Source: Neckera pumila (lineage: Eukaryota; Streptophyta; Bryopsida; Hypnales; Neckeraceae). From it: 64,000 bases of DNA. Below the pieces are notes generated by a model. That model searched no databases. It was not told the origin of the DNA and saw only the letters and a list, made by a program, of their open reading frames with translations. Shown here piece after piece: positions 35,271 to 46,252 of the stretch. The stretch is from NCBI GenBank assembly GCA_963969595.1, contig OZ018415.1:14508001-14572000 (forward strand). Direction: 5' to 3'. Numbering within the stretch: position 1 is the first letter of the stretch; each line of letters begins with the position of its first letter. Made by a program: the position numbers and the translations under genes.

Positions 35271-36210
35271 TCGAGCAAAGGAGTGAAAAATTTGTCGATT
35301 TTCTCCTTTCGGTGCGTCTTCAAACGAAGGCCTCTCGACGGACTGTCTTCAGCATCGCAGGCCGTCGTTTGAGCATGCACCTTTACTTACTGCAGGCGAT
35401 GCTCTCCTGAACAAGAGGGTGTGACCCTGTTATTGAAAAATAAATCCACCAAGAGCCTCTGCTCTTCGTGAACTTCGATTCTCGATCGAATGTCCAGAGC
35501 TTTCTAGCAAATGCAGTCGCCGCCTCAAATTCCAGAGGGGCTCCGTCATATGACGGAAGTGCAAGTGAACCTCGTGATTATGGTACTCTTAGCAAGAGAC
35601 ATGATTTTGAAATCACTTCCATATGTAAATACATTTTTTGGGGAACATCACGAGTTCTACTTTTGCATCATTCATTGATCTCTCTTGTTTACGATATCTC
35701 TGAGTTTTGTCTTCTTGATAACGTTGGATCCGTTTTTGCGTCTCTTTTTTACAAAGGAAAGATGTAACATCAACTGTGCTTCTCAATGCTCTTATGTGTG
35801 TTTTATAAGTTGACATGTGAAATTGTCCAACTGCACAACTTGACAAACTCTCTAAGAGATACAAAGGAATGTGCCGGCTTTGCATGGTGTGCAATTAGAG
35901 AGGTTTCAGTGTATTGATATGAAATTGTTCCACATATGAAATTGTTTCACATATGAAATTGTTGTCACATGTCTGCAATCCATCTTTGACCGGGATGTCG
36001 TATCTTCTCAACCATTGAAAGTGTTGATGAATGATGAGAGAGTGGGCAAAGAAGTACTTCAATATCAGTAGAAGAGGTACTCACGTCACTTGGTTTGGCC
36101 TTTCTTATCGAGGATGTCTTTTTGTGGGTGTGTACTTGGGAGGTGCATGTAGGTGTTCAGAGATTGTGATTGGGCTTGGAAATTCAAGGTTTGCTCAACG
36201 CCCAATGTAG
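35271..36210 (+). other. 3' UTR and downstream intergenic sequence of gene 1
   Basis: An open plus-strand frame (about 35445-35767) lies downstream of the stop. Its first 60 codons (for example SFLANAVAASNSRGAP) have coding-like composition, but there is no start ATG and no splice partner. It may be 3' UTR, a lost exon or chance. A triple ATATGAAATTGTT-type tandem lies near 35917-35965. Confidence 0.4.
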
Positions 36211-36212
36211 TA

Positions 36213-36992
36213 CTCCCTTTGTCCCAAAATAAATCCAAGGTTTTTAAATATACTTGTCCCAAATTAAATTCAACATTGGCACTCCACAAGTTGATAGACA
36301 ACAATTGAAGTTAGTTTGAACACCTTGAAGCAAAAGAATTTGTAGATGTCAAACTCCAAAGACTATATAGCAATTGAGTCCCTACAAAGGGAATCAAAAC
36401 ACAACTTTTAACCAACCAAAGGTGAAGAATTCATCCCAAATCTATACAAAAACTGCTACTAACAAATCTCTTGTTGAGGTTTTCTTTGAGTTGAATCAGA
36501 AGACATTGTTGAAATTGAATACAGAGGACATCAATGGACATCATTGCATCAACGTTGCTTAGGACATCAATGGATGTCATTGCATCAATGTTGCTCAAAG
36601 AATGATCAAAATTAAAGGTGAAGAATTCATCCCAAAACTATACAGAAATTGCTACCAACAAATCTCTTGTTGAGATTTTCCTTGAGTTGAATCACAAGAC
36701 ATTGTTGAAATTGAATACAGAGGACATCAATGGGCGTCATTGCATCAACTTTGCTCAAAAAATGGTCAAAATTAATACCACTAGAGCAATTTCCAAAAGG
36801 GCAAAAACATCTCACATTTGCTACCTATATATTTTCAACATGCGCCACTTCATTCTTGACTTCCATTCTTTCACACCTAGTAGGCTTTAGTAGAAGCTAC
36901 AATAACTACGCAATCCCTTGAAAATAGGAGCAACTCACTCATTAATCTAGCCATTTCTAGGAAACCTTGGATTTATTTTGGGACGGAGGTAG
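36213..36992. mobile_element. Long Stowaway-like element with internal 196-bp duplication
   Basis: The left end CTCCCTTTGTCCCAAAATAA is inverted at the right end as TTATTTTGGGACGGAGGTAG. TA flanks both sides (36211-36212 and 36993-36994). Inside, the block starting at 36421 (GGTGAAGAATTCATCCC) recurs at 36617, a 196-bp tandem duplication. Frames within the copies are short and not conserved at the ends. Confidence 0.75.
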
Positions 36993-36994
36993 TA

Positions 36995-37614
36995 TTACCT
37001 TTTGCACAACTATTTTGTGTTGAGTGAAAATTTGCTTGACCCGCCAAATTCCGACATCTTTGTAGTTGTCCCTCCAAAAATTAGCCTATGTAGCGAAGCT
37101 ATTAAGCTGACACGTGGCCAAAAAAACAAATTGCTTTTGCAATGCGCACCCGCACCTACATTTCCCTTCTTATCCAACTTTTTATTACTTTTGTAAAATT
37201 AAGCCAAAAACAGAAAAAAAAATTAAACTACTTATTCTATTTTGTGTGGCCTTCACTGGCTCATTTTACCTTTCACCTTCTGTCTGTGGTCTTGACTTTA
37301 TCAAAAATGGTTTCCTTGACTGACCAATATCATGCAATGAAAATATGTGGGTAAATTTTTTTTAACCCATTTCTTAACCCATTTGGATATGCATGTCTTA
37401 CATAACATTCAGTAGCCTTCAATGAGGCTGCCTTTCCCTCCCCGGAGTCTTCATCCACGAAATTCATCCTCAAATAATTAATGTAAGCTTACGTACCAAG
37501 ATAGTGTAATTACATTATGTTTTGTTCCATTTTCTTTGTTAATTTTAGGACCAGACATACAAATCAACAAATATTTGTAGAAAAGAATGTTGGCAAAGAA
37601 TCCAATGAATAATG
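36995..37614. other. Unassigned sequence
   Basis: The opening (37021-37050) shares a GAAAATTTGC-TGACC-like phrase with 33678-33705 upstream of gene 1. No gene is supported. Confidence 0.35.
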
Positions 37615-37761
37615 CAATACAACCATTTGTCATCAATAACATATTTTGGGTTTTCAAGTAAAAAGACAACTTTATATATGCACATGGGGTGGGAGGAGGT
37701 AGAACAACCCAAACGGGATAAATAAATTCGAATTTGTAGTTTCTCAAGCAGTCATAGTTAA

Positions 37762-38160
37762 GCCAAAAACAAAGAATTGTGTTAAAAGTAGAATTTCAGG
37801 CCTCATTTAGGCATAGTAAAATAACTTTTCTCAAAAAACTTTGAACTAAGAAAAGTTGGTGTATGAAGATGAGTTTCACCTCCAAAAATCCTTTTGGCAT
37901 TTTGAATCTCTAACCAAAACTTATGGACAAATTTCAGAGAGGATTTTTAAAAATGTGAAAGAAAATGTCCATTCCAACCCCTCTCTCAAATTTGTCCATA
38001 ACTTTTTATTAGAGATTCAAAATGCCAAAAGAATTTTCGGAGGTGAAACTCATCTTCATACACCAACTTTTCTTAGTTCAAAGTTTTTTGAGAAAAGTTA
38101 TTTTACTATGCCTAAATGAGGTCTAAAATTCTACTTTTAACACATTTCTTTGTTTTTGAC
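37762..38160. mobile_element. TTAA-flanked foldback element (399 bp)
   Basis: TTAA lies at 37758-37761 and 38161-38164. The ends are GCCAAAAACAAAG and CTTTGTTTTTGAC. The two halves are inverted copies over most of their length (arms of about 150 bp). The TIR differs from the CCCCTAAAG family, so this is a separate family using the same target. Confidence 0.7.
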
Positions 38161-38216
38161 TTAACATTAGGAAAAAGAGGCCGTGAGACCTGAGAGAACG
38201 CAGGGAACGCAAGCCG

Positions 38217-38249
<33 letters not shown>

Positions 38250-38262
38250 TTTTTTTTTTTTT
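38217..38262. repeat. Poly-A/poly-T junction
   Basis: About 28 A followed directly by about 18 T. This could be a head-to-head fusion of two retroposed tails or simple slippage. Confidence 0.85.
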
Positions 38263-38409
38263 GCGACAGCGAACTGCAGGCGCGGAACAGCAGGGAACAG
38301 TGCAGCTGAACTGCTTAAAAAAACATTAAAAATTTTTTTTATTAAAATAAATTCAAAATTACAAAATTTTCAGATCTGACATGGCACTACACATGCCATG
38401 TCAGACTGC

Positions 38410-38590
38410 AAATATTACAATTTTTATTATTTTATTATTTTTATTATTATTTTTTATTATTTTTTATTTTTTATTATTATATTATTTTTATTATTTTTTA
38501 TTTTTTATTATTATATTTTTTTTATTTTTTATTTTTTTATTTTTTTTATTTTTTATTTTTTTATTTTTTAAATATTTTTTAAATATTTTT
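38410..38590. repeat. (TTTTTA)n/(TTA)n low-complexity tract
   Basis: About 180 bp of T/A pentamer- and hexamer-like repeats. The open frame across it is an artefact of composition. Confidence 0.9.
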
Positions 38591-38835
38591 TAATTGTAAA
38601 TCACTGTTGAGTTCCCTTGAGTTCCCTGGAGGGGAAGCTTACACTACAAAGCAGCCCCTTCTAAGGTTCATTTTTTTCCTAATGCTATGAGTGCTTGAGA
38701 AACTACAAATTTATTTATCCCGCATGGGTTGTTCAACCTTCTACCACCCCATGTGTATATATAGAGTTGTCTTTTCACTTGAGAACACAAAACATGAATG
38801 ACAATCACATCAAAGACAATGATGTAATTCAAGCA

Positions 38836-39574
38836 TTGAGATAATTGATCTCTATAAATTGATTGCCACTTTGAATAAGCTTGCCATTTTATTTACAGTT
38901 TTATTTCAAAGTACTTAATTTGCCGTTAATCCCAATGTGCATCTGCGACCTTGTAATTGACTCAAGCACTTTGCTGAGTTCTGACAACTTTCGCCAAGTG
39001 TCCTTATAGTTATTGATTTGGTGTGGAATATACCACATCATTCCGTCCGCGGAAGGCAGTCGCAGTGATTGCTACTAAATGTTATGTACCCAAAAATATT
39101 TAATCCACTTTTTTTAGGTGGATAAAAATATGCGGATAAACAATAATGCCTCTTACAAACTAAAAATATTGAATTGAAATCAAATAAAGTTTATATACAT
39201 TCTTTTTGACTACACTACAAGGAATCATGGACTAAAGAGTCCTGGGCTTTCTGACCCACCCTCCGGGGAGTCCACTTAAAATAGAAGGTCCTATAAGATA
39301 ATTACACCTAAAATTGCACAAATAAGCAATTTAGTATGGTTCCCATTATTATATTGAAAAAGAATTTAAGGTTTCTTGTTGGTAATCAAAAGGGAATACT
39401 AGATTATCTTAGAATGCATTTTTTAGACACTATTTGAATAAACTATGAAATTTCAAAGTACTGAAAATAGGTGTTTTTAAACCAACTTTAGACTCATGAA
39501 TAGTGAGAATATATTTTAGGCAAGATTTTGTAGTGGTCAATTTTAAAAAGCGGTTGAAATTAGGCATAGTTCCC
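38836..39574. other. Unassigned AT-rich sequence
   Basis: No exon or element boundary was recognised. Confidence 0.4.
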
Positions 39575-39578
39575 TTAA

Positions 39579-40496
39579 CCCCTCAACTACCAAAGTCCCC
39601 TTGGGGGATGCTTGAGGTTTTAGGTAGGCTCGTGCGACTTGAAATTTTGACCTGATTTTTTGAAACTTTTTTTAAAGATGGGAAATCACATTAGCTTTCT
39701 AGAAATATAATTTTGTTTTCAATCGATGCTTGAGAGCAAAAATTATGCCACCCAAAGTCAAAAAAGCAGTTCACCGAGTAGAAAAAAAAAACTTTAAAAA
39801 ATTGAATTTTGTTTGAAAAAAAATTCTCTTAAAGATCATGTTTTTTCCTACATTTGAAGCTTTGATTCATTCTATTTGGACTCAAAACAAGAAAGTTATG
39901 GACAATCTTGATTTTCGGGCAATCTAAACATCTTCTAAAAAAACAACTTATAGAATTCATTTTTGAATGCCATTTTCAAGTTTTTTCAAATTTATTTTTT
40001 GACAAGGTTAATTTTGTTTTCAAGAACGATTCCGCAATTGGGATTGTGGTATTTTAATTCCACCTAAGAGCTATTAACGATTTAGTATTTTGTTCAATTT
40101 TGGACCTACTTCTACTTAACAATTTTTTTATATGTGAAAATCAAGTTTTGACATTTTGAAATTTTTTTCCGTGTCTCTTAACTCAAATATTCAATATAAA
40201 AACTTTTAACTTTATCATGTGTAGTGCAAAAAAAAGTCCACAAATGGCCGTCAAAGTCATCTAAAATTGCAAGCTAGAGTTCAAAAAAACTTCTTTTTCT
40301 AACTTCAAATGCTAATATCTTCTAATCTATACGGTCTTTCTTTATGAAATTATTACTACATGATCTAAGACAAATGAAGTACAAGATCCTACGATTAGAT
40401 TTTTTTTTAAAGTTTTTCTTGGTTTAAAAAGTGATCGCAGCAGAAATGGCAGTTTTCAGTGGTTTTGGAGCCAAAACTGCCTTGGTATTTTAGGGG
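39579..40496 (+). mobile_element. TTAA-family element, subfamily C (918 bp)
   Basis: TTAA lies at 39575-39578 and 40497-40500. It starts CCCCTCAACTACCAAAGTCC and ends CTTGGTATTTTAGGGG. An imperfect hairpin (AGTCCCC-TTG-GGGGAT) sits just inside the left end. Forward orientation, non-coding. Confidence 0.82.
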
Positions 40497-40500
40497 TTAA

Positions 40501-42121
40501 ATGATTTTGAAAATCTCCATAGTACAAATCTCTAGAGATAATCTTAGAAAGATTTATGATATTCTTAACAATGGTATGGATCAATAATCCTTCTATGGAT
40601 ATTAGAAAGAAAGGTATCTATTCTGAGATACCTTGGAGGCGCATAAATTTTGTTGAGGTGCTTGCATAGCTTGCTACAACTTCTTGCATTAGAAAGGCTA
40701 CCTACATGTCACAGAGGACAAAAGCACCCCCCCCCCCCCCCCCCCCCCCCCCCCTCTATAGTGAAGGTTAGGAATGTTATTTTGATGAATGAAAATACAA
40801 GTCTTTATATGTAATTAGCCCCTTAGAATTCATTCATCATTCAAAAGTTACTCGCAAGGACTATCAAAGGTTAATGAATATGAGGTGACTATAAGAATGG
40901 AATGAGATAGGTCTCTCAAAATTTCTATGTTGGTTAACCTTTAGATGTCATTTTTCTTTTCAAAAATGTTGAAATTTGTATGAAATGTAGCTTTCTAATG
41001 CTCAAATCTTGTTCTAATTCAAAGTAGGATTAGTATGAAGCAAATAAAGTTGTTAAAATTAAAACAATTACAATATCAATTTTGTGTCATAATGTTTTTT
41101 CAATCAAATATAAAGATATTCTATTTTTGAAAAATGAAAATGAAAATTTCAAAAATATAATGATATGTGATTTTATCTTTTAATAGAAATTGATAATTAA
41201 ATAATTATTGAAATCTATACTAGGCCAAATAGGAGACAAGGAATTCACAACATTAACAAAGATGTAGATAGGTGGCTTTAGTACCCAATAAGTAGTCATC
41301 TCATATATGTATTTATTATTTGACTACTGTACGTGAAGGTCTAATTCGGCACCTCGGTGCCAAAATTGAGTTTCCATGTTAGATTTTCAAGGGTCCACGT
41401 CACCTTGGACCATTCAGAAGATGACACGGGACACTTTTTTCCAAAAATGACCTAATTTTGTCGTATCTGACCTTTGCGTAGGGTAGTAAAATATTAGTAA
41501 GTGAGCTTCTGACATAAAACAATGTTAAGCAATCAAAAGAGGTTCTCTTTGGGACTCATATAGAAAAAACAATTCACTATTTAACATAATATAAATTTGT
41601 AAAGATAATTTGCAATTGTAGTGAAGCACTAATTCGCCATTAAATATGATTTTTGGTTGTGTGACATAAGTATAATTTTCCAATTTACATATATGTTAAA
41701 TTTTTAGTATCTTATACGATAGATTTAAAATATTTTGCATTTGACTTTTTATCAAGGAAAGCTTTAGCCTTGTTCAACTATAATTTTATATAATCAATAG
41801 GTAAATTCTTCTACTATTTCATAAGTGTACTTGAATAAAGTATGCATATCCATTATGGACCCTCAATGCAATTGCATCTCTATTTACATCAACCCAATAT
41901 TTCACCCTTTGAAATGTTAGACAAATGAAGATAGGAAAGCAATTGGATCATTCGATATGCATACATTATTTAAATCCAAGTTGAATAATGAATACTATAC
42001 CTTTTAACTACGCTTATTAATCTTGCATCCACCTATTTGCAATTTAATGGCTAGATGACAATGCTATTCATTCCAATGCTTCAAAGACATGTAGGGCATC
42101 CATATTATTATAAAACCTAAC
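40501..42121. other. Intergenic sequence with a C28 homopolymer
   Basis: The C28 run is at 40727-40754. I found no exon with matching splice signals in the rest. Confidence 0.45.
40727..40754. repeat. Poly-C tract (28 C)
   Basis: An uninterrupted run of 28 C in otherwise AT-rich DNA. Its exact length is likely to be unstable or subject to sequencing error. Confidence 0.85.
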
Positions 42122-42125
42122 TTAA

Positions 42126-43081
42126 CCCCTAAAGGACCAACATGCGTTTTTTGGCCGTATAGAATTTTTGGGTAGGTACATACAGTTAGAGATTTCTATA
42201 TTTTTGGCTGAAATTTTAATAGAAGGTGGGGGCAAGGAATATCTTTCATATGCACCAAATTTCATGACATTTGGAAATACAAGTCAAAAGTTATGGCCTA
42301 ATATGTTACTTTTTTTTGTAACTGGGCAGTCCGGCAGATCAGAAAAATCACTTTTTTCCAAAAAAAAAATTTTGAAATTTGTTTTCTAGAGTTATATACA
42401 CATAGAAATCTTTGAATCATCACATTTTGATCAATGAGTCAAAAGTTATAAAGATTTTAAGTTTGCAGGCAGTTATAGATTTTCTACTCTAAAACAAACT
42501 TTGAAGTCCTTTATCAATTTTAACCAAACTTTGAAGTCCTTTATCCTTACTCAATTTTCAATATTTTTTGGAAAAAATAAAATCCTAGGATGTAGATTAT
42601 TTATTACAACATTGCCACCATTGGGATTAGCATTTTTCAGTTCCATAATGAAATCCTTGACAATTTTGTATTTTGAATAATTCTCTACTAGTATCTACTT
42701 ATTATTTTTTTCCTATATGTTGTACAATTCCAAATGAAGTGAAAAATTTCAAGCATGTAGCCAACTTGTCTAGGAAAAATAATCCAAAGAAGCACCAACA
42801 TTTTGGACATTTTTTCTTTGAAAAGTGAGCTTGTGAAGTACTGCTGCCCTATTTTTTGCAGGGCCAAAAAAATGATTTTAGTGAATTTGAATGCATATAT
42901 CTTGCAATCCACGTGGTGAAAATTCCTGAAATTTTTACCATATGTTTTCAAGTCACCATAATACAAGATCCTATGGTTACATGTGTAAGATTTTTTTTTT
43001 CTTCAAAAAATTGGATACTTGTACAAAACATGGCAGTTTTTGAGCATTTTCGGTGAGAACATAGTCATGGAACTTTAGGGG
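42126..43081 (+). mobile_element. TTAA-family element, subfamily B (956 bp)
   Basis: TTAA lies at 42122-42125 and 43082-43085. It starts CCCCTAAAGGACCAACATGC and ends ATGGAACTTTAGGGG. It has a short internal direct duplication (TTTGAAGTCCTTTAT at about 42499 and 42530). Forward orientation, non-coding. Confidence 0.85.
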
Positions 43082-43085
43082 TTAA

Positions 43086-43750
43086 GGGATATTTTTACTT
43101 GATGTCAACCAAGAAATTATATTATTGAGAGGTCAAGAGCTTAGATTTGGTCCTAGTTTAAAGAACAAATACACAAATCTGTAAAAAGAAATGGATAAAA
43201 AACACATGTGCTTGGGATGTATTTAATTCATCTATTGTTCAAAATTTGAACACCTAGTCTTTTAAGGGTTAAAGCCTAAATTAAGCTAAAACTTATTGGC
43301 AATGAAAACTTCAAATCACAAATAGATACCTACCATTTAAAACAAATCAATTCCACCAACATTATCTCCTACATTTACTAAAAGAGAATTCTAAAATTTT
43401 GTATCTATATCTATATTGTATCTAAATGTAGAGATGTGTTTTATTACCCTTAATTGCTAGAGCAACTACATCAACCAAAATAAATGCACAAAGAATATAA
43501 AGTGAAGGATAAACTCACAACAGACATAAGAAAAAATATGGAGTCTCTAAAGAAAGCAACAACCTAAGCATAAGTATAGAAAATAGCACAAGAAGAGGTT
43601 GACACATACAATAAAGTGACAACCCATACTATACAAAAATTTGTAGGGAATCCCTAGAATGCATGGTGACACTGACATTTTAGTGTGTTTTTTTAATAGA
43701 TTTTTAGATTATAATCTACAAGCAATGACTAAATCAATAATTCACCATTA
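43086..43750. other. Unassigned AT-rich sequence
   Basis: No exon supported. Confidence 0.4.
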
Positions 43751-44075
43751 CACTAAAAACTATATTTAGTGTTGGATTGCATTTAGTGTAATTACCAGCC
43801 TACTCCATCCAACACTAAATCTGAACTTTGGAGTAATTAGTATAGTGTCAAACTTGAATGCGCCGCCTTCGCCTTCTCTTCCCTTTTGCCTTCCCCTTCC
43901 TTGATCTTCCCTTGTGATCTAACACTAAATGTAAACATTTTCGGATTTCAGATTTACCATAGAGTATATTTAGTGTTAGAAATTACATTTAATGTTATTT
44001 ACTTTAGTAGGCTTAATGATATTTAGTGTCATGGTTCATAAATAGTGTTGCTAACACTAAATATAGTTTTTAGTG
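43751..44075. mobile_element. MITE with CACTAAAAACTATATTTAGTG ends (325 bp)
   Basis: The terminal inverted repeats begin CACTAAAAACTATATTTAG and read in reverse as CTAAATATAGTTTTTAGTG. The ends look like CACTA, but the flanks share only TA (43749-43750 and 44076-44077), not a 3-bp duplication, so the superfamily is unsettled. Further AACACTAAAT motifs recur inside. Confidence 0.65.
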
Positions 44076-45602
44076 TAGTAGTTAGTTTGTAGTTATACCA
44101 TCAAATTTTGTTCAATATACAATTACATAGTCACTTGACTAATGGTCATTTCTTTCTTGAAAGTTTTGACTATATGAGACTATCATTTAAATTAGTGTAA
44201 TTTGTAAAAGCATGATTGTCTGTAGTTCTGTTGGTAAATGATTATGTTTGATGACATATGATATGATATAATGTGAATGTTTTATCTCAACCCTCGAGCT
44301 TAAGTTGTTAGAATTTGTAAACATTAGGTTCTTATGGATGTCAATCCAAGTTTTAGGGAAAAAATTTGGTCCTTGAGATCTATTTGATTCTTGTGTTTAT
44401 TTTCAATCACAAATGTGATAGAAATATTGAACCTATTCCAAAATAATATAATAATTCTAAATTTGACTTTGTATGAAGAGGTTAGAAGGATTCAAAGTTT
44501 TATATGAGTTTTAATTATTTCATCTTCATCCATCTAAGTCTTAATAAATGACAACTTGTTTGGAGATTTCAAAGTAGATTTGGAATTTTGATTTACCTCC
44601 ATTTGATTCCTAAATTTATCCTTTGACTTGAAATATGGACTGATTCTTCACCCAAATTTAGAATAATTCTATTTGCAAGAGATGCATTTATAGAACAAAG
44701 TTTTATCTTTATTTTGGATGACAATTTGAATGTATGCTTTTGCGTTGGAAGGTTTTTTAGAATTTTTGTCCAATAGCTTTGAAGTTGCCCATTCCTTAGA
44801 GTGGATGAAAGTTCATCGTTGATTATTCATTTTTACTAGAGTTGTGATTCCTACGTGAGAAGTACTAGCAAGTCTAATTTATGATCTATCCTACAAGACC
44901 TAAAATATGAAAGATTAATTTAGATGGTGACTTGATGATGAACAACTAAAAATATTGTGAGTATACAGCTTAATTTTATCACATTTTCAAACAAAAGACT
45001 TTGTTCATTTGAAAAGCCAAAAACTTGAAGTATTTGCAAGATTGATCCAAATTTCAAACTTTTGTAGCTTTTCCATTAAAGAAAAAATTCAAAAAACTAT
45101 ATTATTAGACATAATTTTGTAGAAATTGATACAACATTCTTTATTTCTTTTCTATATGACCATTTTTATAAATTCAAGCAAAAGTATCAATTGGAGGAGA
45201 CATTTTAGATCATATTAAATTTTAGAAAATATTCTCTTCAACATAATGATTTTAGTTATTAAACCTGCACATTAATTGAAATTCACAACTAAAATATATT
45301 GAAAGATTGTAGTTTTAGATGGAATGAATGTTTAAAATAATGAAATCAAAATTTTGAAATGTACACTAACAAAAACAAAGAAAATTGTATTAGCAGTTTG
45401 TACTTTATAAGATGATAAAGAAAATGCACATTTACACCATTAAAAGTAATTTATTTAGAAGATTAAGCAATAACCTAGAAAAATTTGATGTTGTATCACC
45501 TATATTCAGCAAAGACTTTTATAGTCTAAAGATGCCAATGAACCATATACCAATGATGTGTTGCCAACATTTTGTATAAAAGCATTGCAAAGGTTAAATA
45601 CA
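44076..45602. other. Unassigned AT-rich sequence upstream of the coiled-coil gene
   Basis: No exon supported. TATAAAA at 45575-45581 lies only 22 bp upstream of the chosen ATG, so either transcripts are very short-leadered or the box is chance. Confidence 0.4.
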
Positions 45603-46188
45603 ATGGCAACCACAAGCGTAAGTTTTCTAACAAATTATTTCAAGGGTGATGTGATGTGCCAAATTATTACATATAAAATACATATATTTTCAATTTTCGT
45701 ATTATATTTGTCACGCTAGCTAATAAGTTATATATTTGAATTCATATATTTATTTATGGAATAAATATGTTCACCAAATGCAATGTATCACAATATATAA
45801 TGAAAATCAAATTTTTGAGAAAAATAATTAAAATTTCTTTATGAAAATTATGAATATGCCGTACTGATTTGAAATATTATAAAATATCAGGTCTATTTGG
45901 AAGAAGATAAAAGACCAAAAACGTCTCGAGAATTAACAAACTGTGACACATTGAATGGAGATGAAGAATTTATCCAAAGACCCATTGAAAAGCCAAGACC
46001 ATCTACAACTAGCAAATGGATTTGTCCCAATCATCGAGACAAAGAGTCATTACTTGACGAGTTGCTTGAATTGAAGAATGCAATAGTAGATCAAGCATTC
46101 CATATGAGGCTTCACATACAACATCATGAACAAGTTCAAGAGAAAAACAAGTAAGTTTAACATTCCGCAACAATTTATAAATTTTACG

Positions 46189-46252
<64 letters not shown>

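Larger units (their letters stand above)
37615..38835. repeat. Composite palindrome with nested foldback element
   Basis: The arms, about 37615-37757 and 38685-38835, are inverted copies (for example CTTGAGAAACTACAAATT on the right matches the left arm in reverse). Between them are a TTAA-flanked foldback element (37762-38160), an A/T homopolymer junction and a T-rich low-complexity tract. Confidence 0.65.

Noticed and set aside
35445..35767. Second gene downstream of gene 1
   Set aside because: The frame begins right after an in-frame stop with no ATG, and it lies within the likely 3' UTR; it is kept only as a note.
38381..38593. 70-codon Phe/Leu/Ile-rich frame
   Set aside because: It is the translation of a T-rich low-complexity tract.
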